Position numbers and translations under genes: made by a program
Notes under the pieces: generated by a model
Database searches by the model: none
What the model was told of the DNA's origin: nothing
Seen by the model: only the letters and a program-made list of their open reading frames with translations
NCBI GenBank assembly: GCA_963728335.1
Contig: CAVSJP010000002.1
Span: 1,240,001 to 1,304,000, forward strand
DNA: 64,000 nucleotides
DNA from: CALAGB01 sp963728335
GTDB lineage: Bacteria > Chloroflexota > Chloroflexia > Thermomicrobiales > Thermomicrobiaceae
Direction: 5' to 3'
Part shown: positions 42,491-50,904 of the stretch, one piece after another
How positions within the stretch are numbered: the stretch's first letter is position 1
Layout of the letters: every line of letters begins with the position of its first letter

Positions 42491-45178
42491 TCAACCGGTG
42501 GCGAACGGCCTGTCAGCCGATCGTGGTGCCTGTTCACGCGGCTCATTCTGCTTGGTCGAGGTTGGGCGTTCAGTCAGACGCAGCAGGGCCAGCACGATGG
42601 CGGGAAGGGATGTCTCCGATCCATAGACGAGATAGCGTGGCTCCCACTCCGGCATGAACTTGGCCTTGTAGGTGTGTAATCCCTTGTATGAGAACATCCG
42701 GCCGACGTCTTCGTAGAGGAGTCGGATCGCCTTTTCGATAACCGGCGAGCCGGGCGCTTCACCGACGTTGACGAACGGAGCCATACCGAGCGAATAGCGC
42801 TGGTAGCCCGCGTCGCGAAAGTGCTCGATCAGGCGCACCTGGAGCAGGTCCATGACTCCGTTGGCTAAATCCATGCGCCGCCGCATCAGATCGATGGTCG
42901 CCTCACCTTTGACGCCGTCCGGGATGATGTTGGCGAAGGCCAGAAGGTTTCCGTCAGCGTCCTCAATTGCCATGACTGGACATTCCCGCAGGTAGTCATC
43001 CGTGAACCTGCCGAGGGTGAAGCCGCGTTCGCGCCGCCCCGAAATCTGGAGCCATTCGTCCGATACCGCACGCAGGCGTGCCAGTACGTCTTTTGATAGT
43101 GGTGGCGTGAAGAGGACGGAACGGTAGCCTTCACGGTCCAGCCGGTTGATGCTCGAGCGGAGCGCCTTCATGGCTCGCCCCTGGAGAGTGAAGGACGTCA
43201 CGTCGACGATCGCCTCCTCGCCGATCTTGATCGCCGTTAGTCCCGCCTCGGTGTATTCGGCCAGGTGCGCTTCCGGGGTCTGGTGGAATGCGACGCCCCA
43301 GTCGTTCGCGTCGCAGAAGTCGAGAAATTCCGCCAGCACGAGTCGAAATTCGTCCGGATTGGTTGCCACGGGGTCTCCGAGCGCCACGGCCGACGACATC
43401 GTCTGCCCGAAAGAGACCACCCCCTGACGTGTCGACGAGAAGAAGAAGACCTTATCGTCCCAACTCTTGAAGAAATCGAGTGCCGAGTCGCCCCAGCGTT
43501 CGATCATCTCGGCGGCTTCTCGCCGGTCACTGGGAAGCGTTCTGCGTCGCCAGACGACTGGCCGGACAAGCGAGAACGTCGCATACGCAACCGACACAAC
43601 CCCGACCAGGGTTAGCGAATCCTCGAACCAACTCCCGAACCGGGTATGCGGGGTGAGGCCGTTGATGCCGAGGCTGAAGAAGAGGCGGAGCGTGGTGTTC
43701 ATCGCCTGGGACAGTCCGAAGTCGATACCGAAGGCCCGCTCGTCGATCAAGAAGAATCCGGCGGTGCCGTAGACGAGCGCGAAGAGAATGCTCATCCCGA
43801 AGCGGATGACGCCTTGCCGCATGGTTGGGATGTCGCTGCGAACGCGGAAGTGCCTGCGGTGTGCGATCAGCAGCAACACGTTGATCATCGACAGCAGAAA
43901 CAGGACGTGGTCGTGACCCTTGATGAATGGCCCAACCGAACTGAATACCAGGATCACCAGCGCGGCTACCCAAGCGACCCGTTTACGCCGCCAGAGGCTC
44001 CAGGACAGGAAGATCAGGAAGAACCCGGCGACGACTGCGAAGGTGCGTGAAAATTCGTGCGGGCCAACCATGGAATATTGCTGAAGTCGATCGACACGGC
44101 GCGGGAATGGATGACTGATCGTGGCGAACACGGTCAGCAGGCCGGTCAGGCCGGTGATGATCGCTGGAACATGGGTTGAAGCGCGCCGGACCTGGGGGAT
44201 GTCGGACGCCTGCGCCGAGAGTCCAACTAGCAGCGGAGCCCAAACTTCGGCTACCCGATAGAGGAGGACCGCCGCGAGCGCCGCGCCGCTCGGAATACCA
44301 AAGCCCCGCAAGACGACCGTCATCGAAAGCTCGACGGCGCCCAGACCTTGAAAGAACGGAGCAACGAGCAAGAAGATGGTGCCGACCGCGTAACCTGCCA
44401 GCACGGTCTCCAGCGACGGCTCCTGATGCACCGCTTCCAGGCTGGCGTAGAGCATGACCACGCCAAGCAAGTCGATGACCAGATGGATTACGAGTGGCCA
44501 GAGCAGATCACCGGCGCTAATCTCGTGCGCGCGGGCGCCGTCGAGAAAACTGACCACGCGCTTGGGCAGGTGCCGCTCGATTGCGCCAAGTCCAGCGGAC
44601 CTCTGATGTGAGAGGACCAGCGCGGCGACCATCACAGCAACGAGCACCACGAGCGCGGCGGCGGAGTAGACGACGATCGCCGAGACGCCGCCGCCCGCGA
44701 TCAGATAGAGCAGTACCGGAATGGCGACGATGACGAAGGAGACATAGCCGAGCACGCCGTTGAGGACGGAGGCGTAGATCGTATCGTCGGTCGAGACGCC
44801 TTGCTGGCCCAGCGCGCGGATCAGCGCGTAGGTTGAGGCGGGACCGCCGAGCGGGATGATCGTCGAGATGACGTGCCGCTGGAGCTGGACCCGGATCAAT
44901 GCGACGCGCGACACGACCTTGCCAAGTCGCCGTAAGATGGGCTCCAACGCGAGGCCCATGAGCGCCTGTATCGCCAGCCCAATGGCGAGCGCACCGGCGA
45001 GCCAGAGCGGATTGGCGTTGCGCAGCGCGTGGAAAATGTGGTGAACCTCTTGACGCTGCCGGATCAGGAAGACGCTGAAGAGAACGACGAGGAGCGAGCC
45101 CCAGAAAAGGCCAGTCCGGCGCTTGAAGAATTGGAAGAATCGCTGCGGCCGGGAAGCTACGAGTGATGTTGGGTCCAC
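42491..45178 (-). CDS. mprF: MprF-like phosphatidylglycerol lysyltransferase/flippase
   Basis: An 895-residue two-part membrane enzyme. Residues about 25-330 are the flippase ('PLGGPASTYALIRALGQQGVS', 'FFQGLGAVELSMTVVLRGFG'), and 360-530 hold more helices. Residues about 550-870 are the soluble DUF2156 domain that transfers an amino acid from aminoacyl-tRNA to the lipid headgroup ('KVFFFSSTRQGVVSFGQT', 'GDPVATNPDEFRLVLAEF', 'MDLLQVRLIEHFRDAGYQRYSLGMAPF', 'YKGLHTYKAKFMPEWEPRYLVY'). It would give the membrane a positive charge and resist cationic peptides. The GTG at 45178 overlaps the divergent rhomboid-like start by 13 bases and lacks a clear binding site. Confidence 0.9.
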   Translation of the reverse strand: MDPTSLVASRPQRFFQFFKRRTGLFWGSLLVVLFSVFLIRQRQEVHHIFHALRNANPLWLAGALAIGLAIQALMGLALEPILRRLGKVVSRVALIRVQLQRHVISTIIPLGGPASTYALIRALGQQGVSTDDTIYASVLNGVLGYVSFVIVAIPVLLYLIAGGGVSAIVVYSAAALVVLVAVMVAALVLSHQRSAGLGAIERHLPKRVVSFLDGARAHEISAGDLLWPLVIHLVIDLLGVVMLYASLEAVHQEPSLETVLAGYAVGTIFLLVAPFFQGLGAVELSMTVVLRGFGIPSGAALAAVLLYRVAEVWAPLLVGLSAQASDIPQVRRASTHVPAIITGLTGLLTVFATISHPFPRRVDRLQQYSMVGPHEFSRTFAVVAGFFLIFLSWSLWRRKRVAWVAALVILVFSSVGPFIKGHDHVLFLLSMINVLLLIAHRRHFRVRSDIPTMRQGVIRFGMSILFALVYGTAGFFLIDERAFGIDFGLSQAMNTTLRLFFSLGINGLTPHTRFGSWFEDSLTLVGVVSVAYATFSLVRPVVWRRRTLPSDRREAAEMIERWGDSALDFFKSWDDKVFFFSSTRQGVVSFGQTMSSAVALGDPVATNPDEFRLVLAEFLDFCDANDWGVAFHQTPEAHLAEYTEAGLTAIKIGEEAIVDVTSFTLQGRAMKALRSSINRLDREGYRSVLFTPPLSKDVLARLRAVSDEWLQISGRRERGFTLGRFTDDYLRECPVMAIEDADGNLLAFANIIPDGVKGEATIDLMRRRMDLANGVMDLLQVRLIEHFRDAGYQRYSLGMAPFVNVGEAPGSPVIEKAIRLLYEDVGRMFSYKGLHTYKAKFMPEWEPRYLVYGSETSLPAIVLALLRLTERPTSTKQNEPREQAPRSADRPFATG

Positions 45179-46248
45179 GAAAACGTGTCCAGACTACGGT
45201 ACGACTTACACCAGAGCAGAGCATATCCCTTACGAGGACCGGTCGTCCAGGAGACCCGCTCCCAGCCGCTCCGGTCGGGCCGGCAGCGCGCCTGGCCGGA
45301 GTCGCGCGACAGATTCCCTGGTCGCTTGGTTCCGTCGCCCTCATCCTGATCGTCGCGTTCGCGGCGGGATCATTGAAGCATTTCCCTTCGAACGCGTTGA
45401 TCGACCGCTGGGGAGTCGGCGTCCAGGCGCTGATCGACGGCAAACTGTGGACGATCGTGACCTCGAACTTCTTGATCGATCACCCGGTCGCCATTATCTC
45501 GACCGTCGTGCTGGCCATCGTGGCGACCGGCGTCTGCGAATTGCTCTATGGTCCCTGGCGGGCAGCATTCGCCTGGTTTATGGGCACGTGGGCGCCGCTC
45601 GCGCTGGCGATTGTCTTGCTGCTACCGGCCCACCTCCTCCATATGCAGGGGACGATCGACCGCTTGATGATCTCTGAAGTCGGCTCATCGACCGCGACCT
45701 GGTGCTGTGCCGGGGCGATCGTTGGTTTTCCGTGGCTGCTGGGGGGCTGGCGGCGGTTTGTCGGAATCGCGGCGATCGCGCTCCTCACCGCCATCCTCGT
45801 TGTCCGGCCCGACTTCACCAGCGTCGAGCACTTCACGGCGATCTTTACGGGCATGGCCTTGCAGCGTGCATGGCGTATGCGTCCGTCACATCTCGGCACG
45901 GTGACCCGCGATACCGGGGCGCGCCTGATGGCGATTATCTGTGGTGTGGTCTTCCTGACCGAGGTCGTGCTGACTGGGGTGAAGCCGAGCTCGGTTGCAC
46001 TCCTGCCGATTGGTGCAGCGTTGATCGTCGCGTCGTTGCTTACGGGACGCTACGTCGATCTCTCGCTGGTCGTGCTCGTGGGGGTAGGAGGCGTGCTGGC
46101 CAACGTGCTGGAGCCGAACGCCGCGACCATCCTCGCGGTTGGCGCGACGCTCTGGCTGGTGCTCTATCGTGGTCGCTGGACCCTGCCCGAGATCCCAGGA
46201 AGCGACCCATCGTGTGATTCTGGTGAACCCGTCAGTCGTCAGCCGTGA
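45166..46248 (+). CDS. Rhomboid-like membrane protein
   Basis: About 360 residues from ATG 45166, 9 nt after GGGAAG. A 48-residue basic start is followed by roughly nine hydrophobic segments. 'LWTIVTSNFLIDHPVAIISTVV' and 'LLYGPWRAAFAWFMGTWAPLAL' resemble rhomboid helices 1-3. 'ISEVGSSTATWCCAGAIVGF' is where the catalytic Gly-x-Ser lies in active rhomboids, and 'SVEHFTAIFTGMALQ' where the His lies. Ser and His are both plausible, so a protease or an inactive rhomboid-fold protein are both possible. It is head-to-head with mprF, and its end overlaps the molybdoenzyme gene by 17 bases. Confidence 0.6.
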   Translation: MLGPRKRVQTTVRLTPEQSISLTRTGRPGDPLPAAPVGPAARLAGVARQIPWSLGSVALILIVAFAAGSLKHFPSNALIDRWGVGVQALIDGKLWTIVTSNFLIDHPVAIISTVVLAIVATGVCELLYGPWRAAFAWFMGTWAPLALAIVLLLPAHLLHMQGTIDRLMISEVGSSTATWCCAGAIVGFPWLLGGWRRFVGIAAIALLTAILVVRPDFTSVEHFTAIFTGMALQRAWRMRPSHLGTVTRDTGARLMAIICGVVFLTEVVLTGVKPSSVALLPIGAALIVASLLTGRYVDLSLVVLVGVGGVLANVLEPNAATILAVGATLWLVLYRGRWTLPEIPGSDPSCDSGEPVSRQP

Positions 46249-48364
46249 CGGCGAGGGATTCCTGCTCTTCAAGCGCTAATCCCGCTGTCACCGGGCGAAC
46301 CTCGACGAGGTTGCTGTGGAACGTGCTCTGCCCGGCGAGGTCAGCTGTCGCGTCGGATGTCGTCCAGTTGACATTGCGTCCATCTGGCGAGTTCTGTGCC
46401 CATTGTCCCTTGGGGGCCACGGCGACACCTCGCGGAACGTCGTCCGTCACGATCGCGCGCAGGCGACACCAGCCACGCGCGTTCGAGACGATCACGTCAT
46501 CACCGTGGGAGATGTCGCGGGCTGCCGCATCGTCCGGGTTGATCTGAATCGAGGGGCTACCCTCTTTGCCCATGAGTGTTGGAACATTGGCCAGGCTGCT
46601 CGAGACGAAGTGGTGTGCGGCTCCGGAGATCAGCACGAGCCGGGAGTCATCGCCCGGCTGATAGTCGTCGAACTCGGCAGGTGGGCTGTAGTTCGGGAGC
46701 GGATCGAGTCCCACCGCGGCCATGGCGTCGCATTTCAACTCGAGTTTGCCCGAGGGGGTCGGGAAGAATCCGTCCGCGAACGGTACGTCACCGTGCGCCT
46801 CGAAATTCAGAGAAACCGTTCCCTCGGATTTAAGCCGCTCGAGCGTTATGCCCGCCAGAAATGGATTGTTCGAACGCGATCCTTCGAGCAGGTCCTCGAT
46901 CACCTCGTCCGCAGTCTGGTGCAGCCAGGGCTCACTGAAGCCCATTGCCGTGGCCAGCAACTGCATCACGTCCCAATTGCTCTTGCTCTCACCGAGCGGC
47001 GCGATAGCCGGGGCGTTGTACTGCAGCCAGCGGTGCCCGTAGCCACGGTGGAAATCGGTCTGCTCGAGCTGAGTCGTGGCTGGCAGCACGATGTCGGCGT
47101 AGTGCGCCGTATCGGTCATGAAGAGATCGTGGACGACGGTAAACAGATCTTCTCGCAGCAGACCCTTGATCGTCAGCGGGGCGTTTGGCGTCGACGTCAC
47201 GGGATTGGCGTTGAAGACGTAGAGGGACATGACCGGCGGATCGACAACCTCACCGGTGAGCGCCTTGCCGAGCCGGTTCATGTTGATGATTCGCGGCACC
47301 GGTGGGCATTCCGACGCGTGGCCAACGGTCTCACTGTCCCAGGCCGAGTACCCGCTGGTGCTGTACATCAGCCCACCGCCAAGTTTGCCGACGTGTCCGG
47401 CGACCGCGGGGAGCGCCGCGAGCGCCCGCACGGTCTGACCGCCATTGCCATGTCGTTGAATGCCGTCGGCGAATTTGAGGATAGCGGGTGACGTCGTGGC
47501 AAAGCGTCGCGCGAGTGAGGCGATGGTCTGGGCGTCAATGCCAGTAATGGCCGCCACGCGATCGAGCGGGAATTCGGCGGCCCGTTCACGAAGCTCGCGC
47601 CAGCCGACGGTGTGCTGTTCGAGCCATTTTTCGTCGTGCAGTCCTTCGCTGAAGATCACGTTGAGCATCCCGAGCGCCAGCGCTCCGTCGGTCGCTGGAC
47701 GCGGCCGAATATGCTCGTCCGCGGAACGGGCGGTGGTGGTTCGGCGTGGATCGATCACGACCACGTGCGTGCCACTCTTCTGAGCCTTACGCAGAAAGGG
47801 GACGAAATGCGGCGCCGTACTGGCCGGATTGTGGCCCCAGATGATGATGAACTTGCTGTGGACGACGTCGCGCGGATCGGGAGCCCAGCGCGAGCCGTAG
47901 GTCATGGTGACGGCGGTCTCGGCCGCGGCACCGCAGATCGACCGTTCGAGCCCGCTCGCCCCAAGGCGATTCCAGAAGCGGGATGACGTGACGGTGTTCT
48001 GAACCTGCCCGAGCGTGCCGCTGAAGGAGTACGGGAGGATTGAAGCGGCACCATACTCGGCGATCAGGCCCTTCCAGCGGGTCGCAATCTCGTCGATCGC
48101 CTCGTCCCAACTGATCGGTTCCCAGTTCCCACTTCCCTTGGGTCCGACTCGGCGGAGCGGATGGGTCAGCCGGTCCGGGTGGTAGACGCGGTCAAGGTAG
48201 GGACGGACTTTGGCGCAGAGCCAGCCCTGGGTGTACGGGTGGTTCTTGTCGGCATAGAAGGCGACGGCTCTGCCGTCCTGGACTTCCGTGATCGTGCCAC
48301 AGGTATCCGGGCAGTCGTGAGGACACGCCCCACGCACGAGCTTGAGTTCCTGGTTTGCAGTCAT
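46232..48364 (-). CDS. Molybdopterin oxidoreductase (DMSO reductase family)
   Basis: A 710-residue catalytic subunit. The N-terminus has an iron-sulfur motif C14-x3-C18-x3-C22-x27-C50 ('GACPHDCPDTCG...GWLCAK') for one [4Fe-4S] cluster. 'RFWNRLGASGLERSICGAAAETA' covers the molybdenum-ligand region; the ligand itself cannot be named surely. 'IIIWGHNPASTAPH', 'VVIDPRRTTTA' and the C-terminal 'VLISGAAHHF...GMCRLRA'-type domain bind the two pterin guanine dinucleotides. There is no Tat signal, so it is cytoplasmic. No electron-transfer or membrane subunit is adjacent. The substrate is unknown. ATG 48364 precedes the frame start. Confidence 0.9.
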   Translation of the reverse strand: MTANQELKLVRGACPHDCPDTCGTITEVQDGRAVAFYADKNHPYTQGWLCAKVRPYLDRVYHPDRLTHPLRRVGPKGSGNWEPISWDEAIDEIATRWKGLIAEYGAASILPYSFSGTLGQVQNTVTSSRFWNRLGASGLERSICGAAAETAVTMTYGSRWAPDPRDVVHSKFIIIWGHNPASTAPHFVPFLRKAQKSGTHVVVIDPRRTTTARSADEHIRPRPATDGALALGMLNVIFSEGLHDEKWLEQHTVGWRELRERAAEFPLDRVAAITGIDAQTIASLARRFATTSPAILKFADGIQRHGNGGQTVRALAALPAVAGHVGKLGGGLMYSTSGYSAWDSETVGHASECPPVPRIINMNRLGKALTGEVVDPPVMSLYVFNANPVTSTPNAPLTIKGLLREDLFTVVHDLFMTDTAHYADIVLPATTQLEQTDFHRGYGHRWLQYNAPAIAPLGESKSNWDVMQLLATAMGFSEPWLHQTADEVIEDLLEGSRSNNPFLAGITLERLKSEGTVSLNFEAHGDVPFADGFFPTPSGKLELKCDAMAAVGLDPLPNYSPPAEFDDYQPGDDSRLVLISGAAHHFVSSSLANVPTLMGKEGSPSIQINPDDAAARDISHGDDVIVSNARGWCRLRAIVTDDVPRGVAVAPKGQWAQNSPDGRNVNWTTSDATADLAGQSTFHSNLVEVRPVTAGLALEEQESLAVTADD

Positions 48365-48477
48365 GATCGCTCCCGCCTGACGTCGTGCTTGCTCCGCAAG
48401 TGTCTGCCTTCACCGCAGTCTACACCGGATGCCGGGTGAGTGGGAGTTGCCGCGCGTGACGAATCTGAACGACGAAA

Positions 48478-48501
48478 GGGGCGCGAATTCGTTCGCGCCC
48501 C
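48478..48501 (-). terminator. Terminator of the ferritin-like gene
   Basis: GGGGCGCGAA / TTCGCGCCCC form a perfect 10-bp stem around a 4-nt loop, followed on the minus strand by TTTCGTCG. It lies 38 bases after the ferritin-like stop. Confidence 0.75.
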
Positions 48502-48538
48502 CGAAGTCAAAGCTCTCTGGTTGTCTACGTCCGGAGGA

Positions 48539-49048
48539 CTAGACCCTGGCGTCCGACTCGAATTCTCGCAGGAACCCCTCGAACAGCCGGCGGTGCCCCT
48601 GCTCGTCATGCAGGACCTTGATGATCATGTCCTGCGTCACCAGGTCGACACCATCTGTCTTCCGGATAACGTTTGTATAGTGTTCGATTGCGCCTGACTC
48701 GGCCTGGATCACACCCTTGATCACGTGCACTACATCGGTCTGCTTGTTTGGTGGCTGCAGGAAGGTCTGATCCGCCTTGAACTCCATCGAGCCGGGAACG
48801 ACTCCATACAGCTCTTTAATGCGTTCGGCGAACATCTGGGCGTGTCCGAGCTCTTCCTGGACGTCCTGCCGGAGTGCCTCGGCGATCTCTCGGGCGCGCA
48901 CGCCATCGAGATTGACGGAGGAGGAAACGTAGCTCATAACCGTTTCCATCTCCATCCAATAGGCCTTCTGCAGCATCTCGGTGATGTGTTGACGTGTTTG
49001 TTGCTGATCAGGCGCGAAGATGTCCTGGGTCGTTTTAGTGTGTTGCAT
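48539..49048 (-). CDS. Ferritin-like diiron protein
   Basis: A 169-residue four-helix protein. ATG 49048 follows AAGGGGGCAGAC. Metal ligands are visible in all four helices: Glu33 or Glu35, E66-x2-H69 ('EELGHAQ'), Glu117 ('IQAESGA') and E149-x2-H152 ('HDEQGHRR'). This is the pattern of bacterioferritin/rubrerythrin-like domains. It lacks a rubredoxin tail and a heme Met in an obvious place. It may store iron or reduce peroxide. It is divergent from the TlpA gene by 267 bases and ends in a strong terminator. Confidence 0.85.
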   Translation of the reverse strand: MQHTKTTQDIFAPDQQQTRQHITEMLQKAYWMEMETVMSYVSSSVNLDGVRAREIAEALRQDVQEELGHAQMFAERIKELYGVVPGSMEFKADQTFLQPPNKQTDVVHVIKGVIQAESGAIEHYTNVIRKTDGVDLVTQDMIIKVLHDEQGHRRLFEGFLREFESDARV

Positions 49049-49315
49049 GTCTGCCCCCTTCTGGCTGCATCGCGGTGGTCAGTTGCATTAAGGAAATGCA
49101 AGCCATATTCCACCGGACCTGCCGGCCTGTCAGGGTTCTCGAGGGGAGGACACGTGCCGAGTTGGAAACCGCATGCGCGATTTGTCCGGTTGCATGAGGG
49201 CATTGTCAGATGCTACGGCCGCGCTACTGGAGGGGCGCGAATTTGGTATCGTCAATTGAGCCCTGACTACTTGGGATTTGACCGGGCTCTCGGTAGAACT
49301 TTGGGAGCTACAGCC

Positions 49316-49882
49316 GTGCATTCTGTTACACGCCACGTGGCGACGCTTCGGTCCCGCGCCATCGCCCCGAGCCTGTTGCTTGTTCTGTTCGCGCTGCTGC
49401 TCACCCCCGCGTGTGGTCTGACGTCTGACGCCGCAACCAAGGCCCCTGATTTTCAGCTCGTGACCTACACCGCGGCTGGCATCCTTCCCGACGGTCAGGG
49501 CTCGTTCGCCTCCGTGCTCAATCAAGACAAGCCAGTCGTGCTGAATTTCTGGGGAGGCGATTGTCCGCCCTGCCGCGCCGAGATGCCGGACTTTCAAAAG
49601 GTCGCGGACGAATACCAGGGACAGGTTATCTTCCTCGGAGTCGACGTGGGACCCTTCACCCAATTGGGTAGCCACGAGTCCGCGCGCCAACTCTTGAAGG
49701 ATCTGAACATCACCTACCCGACCGCCTACGCCGTCGACGACGCTCCCGTGCGCGACTACAACCTTGGCGGCGTGCCGACGACCGTGCTCATCACCAAAGA
49801 GCACACGATCGAGAAGACCAACACCGGGATCATGTCCAGGGCGGACCTGGAATCCGCGGTTAAGTCGCTCGTTTCGAAGTAG
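49316..49882 (+). CDS. TlpA-family membrane-anchored thioredoxin
   Basis: A 188-residue exported thioredoxin. GTG 49316 lies 8 nt after GGGAG. Residues 13-31 are the export helix, ending in 'LLTPAC', which may be a weak lipobox. The redox motif is C83-P-P-C86 in 'NFWGGDCPPCRAEMPDF', and the cis-Pro loop is 'NLGGVPTTVLI'. 'LGVDVGPFTQLGSHESARQLLKDLNITYPTAY' is the TlpA/ResA insert. It reduces disulfides outside the membrane, for example in cytochrome c maturation. The CcdA gene starts 14 bases after its stop and would supply electrons. Confidence 0.9.
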   Translation: MHSVTRHVATLRSRAIAPSLLLVLFALLLTPACGLTSDAATKAPDFQLVTYTAAGILPDGQGSFASVLNQDKPVVLNFWGGDCPPCRAEMPDFQKVADEYQGQVIFLGVDVGPFTQLGSHESARQLLKDLNITYPTAYAVDDAPVRDYNLGGVPTTVLITKEHTIEKTNTGIMSRADLESAVKSLVSK

Positions 49883-49896
49883 CGGTGGAGTTCGAC

Positions 49897-50814
49897 GTGG
49901 CAACTGGACCGCGACCCATCGCAGCGCTCGACGCTCCACCCCACGACCGTCGCCGGAGACTGCTCAGCATCGGCTCAGTGGTCGTCGTGCTGGGGCTGTC
50001 CGTTATCGCAGCGCTGGTGACTGGAAGCGACCTCAGCCCGATAACCGGCGGCGTGGAAAACGCCTCCTCGACCGGAAGCTCCTTTCTGCGGGATCTATCG
50101 GTTGCTTTGCCACTCGGGTATGCGTTCGGTGCCGGGATGGTGGCGGCGGTCAATCCCTGCGGCTTCGCGCTGCTTCCCGCCTACCTGGGTCTCTACCTTG
50201 GCGATCTCGACGCCGCTGAAACTCGGGGTCGGATCCCGCGGCTTGGACGGGCGCTCGTGATCAGCGCCTCGGTGACCGCGGGATTCGTCCTCCTCTTTGG
50301 GGTCACAGGCCTGGCACTGGGCAGTGTCACCACGTCGTTGACGCGGATCTTTCCGTGGCTCGGCCTGATCGTCGGCGTGGCGCTGGTAGTCGTCGCCGGC
50401 CGCATGCTGACGTCGGACGGGCTCTATGTAGGACTTGGTGAGCAGCTCTCGGCGCGTGTGACCGGTGTGGCTCGTGGCGGCAAGGTAACCGGTTATTTCG
50501 CCTATGGTATCGGCTACGGCCTGGCCTCGCTCAGCTGCACGCTGCCAATCTTCCTGGCCCTGGCCGGCGGGGCGCTAACCACGCAGCGGCTGGCTTCCTC
50601 GTTCACCGAGTATGTGCTGTACGGGCTGGGGATGGGGTTTGTGATCACCGTGCTGACGTTGGTCGTCGCGCTGTTCAAGATCGCCGCGATCCAGCGCGTG
50701 CGGCAGGTTGGCCGCTTTGTCCAACCGGTTAGCTCGGTGCTGCTCCTGCTCGCCGGCGGCTACATCGTCTATTACTGGCTCACCCTCGGCGGACTTTTGG
50801 CGCGTCTGAGATAG
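49897..50814 (+). CDS. CcdA/DsbD-type electron-transfer membrane protein
   Basis: A 305-residue protein with a 70-residue extension before the usual six-helix CcdA core. GTG 49897 lies 6 nt after GGTGGAG; GTG 49885 is an alternative. The two redox Cys are C88 in 'AVNPCGFALLPAYLGLYLG' and C214 in 'GLASLSCTLPIFLALAGG', the pair that passes electrons from cytoplasmic thioredoxin across the membrane. The partner is the TlpA protein encoded just upstream. The N-terminal extension has one extra helix (26-43). Confidence 0.9.
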   Translation: MATGPRPIAALDAPPHDRRRRLLSIGSVVVVLGLSVIAALVTGSDLSPITGGVENASSTGSSFLRDLSVALPLGYAFGAGMVAAVNPCGFALLPAYLGLYLGDLDAAETRGRIPRLGRALVISASVTAGFVLLFGVTGLALGSVTTSLTRIFPWLGLIVGVALVVVAGRMLTSDGLYVGLGEQLSARVTGVARGGKVTGYFAYGIGYGLASLSCTLPIFLALAGGALTTQRLASSFTEYVLYGLGMGFVITVLTLVVALFKIAAIQRVRQVGRFVQPVSSVLLLLAGGYIVYYWLTLGGLLARLR

Positions 50815-50904
50815 GGAGAGCTGCTGAGCCCGCTTTCGTTTAGGAGCCGCGGCGCGGGCCCAATTCGCCGCGTCGTCGCGTCCAAGACGCTGGAATGCTG
50901 CCGG

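Noticed and set aside
46316..47491. 391-codon plus-strand frame inside the molybdopterin oxidoreductase
   Set aside because: No binding site and no domain; shadow of the conserved gene.
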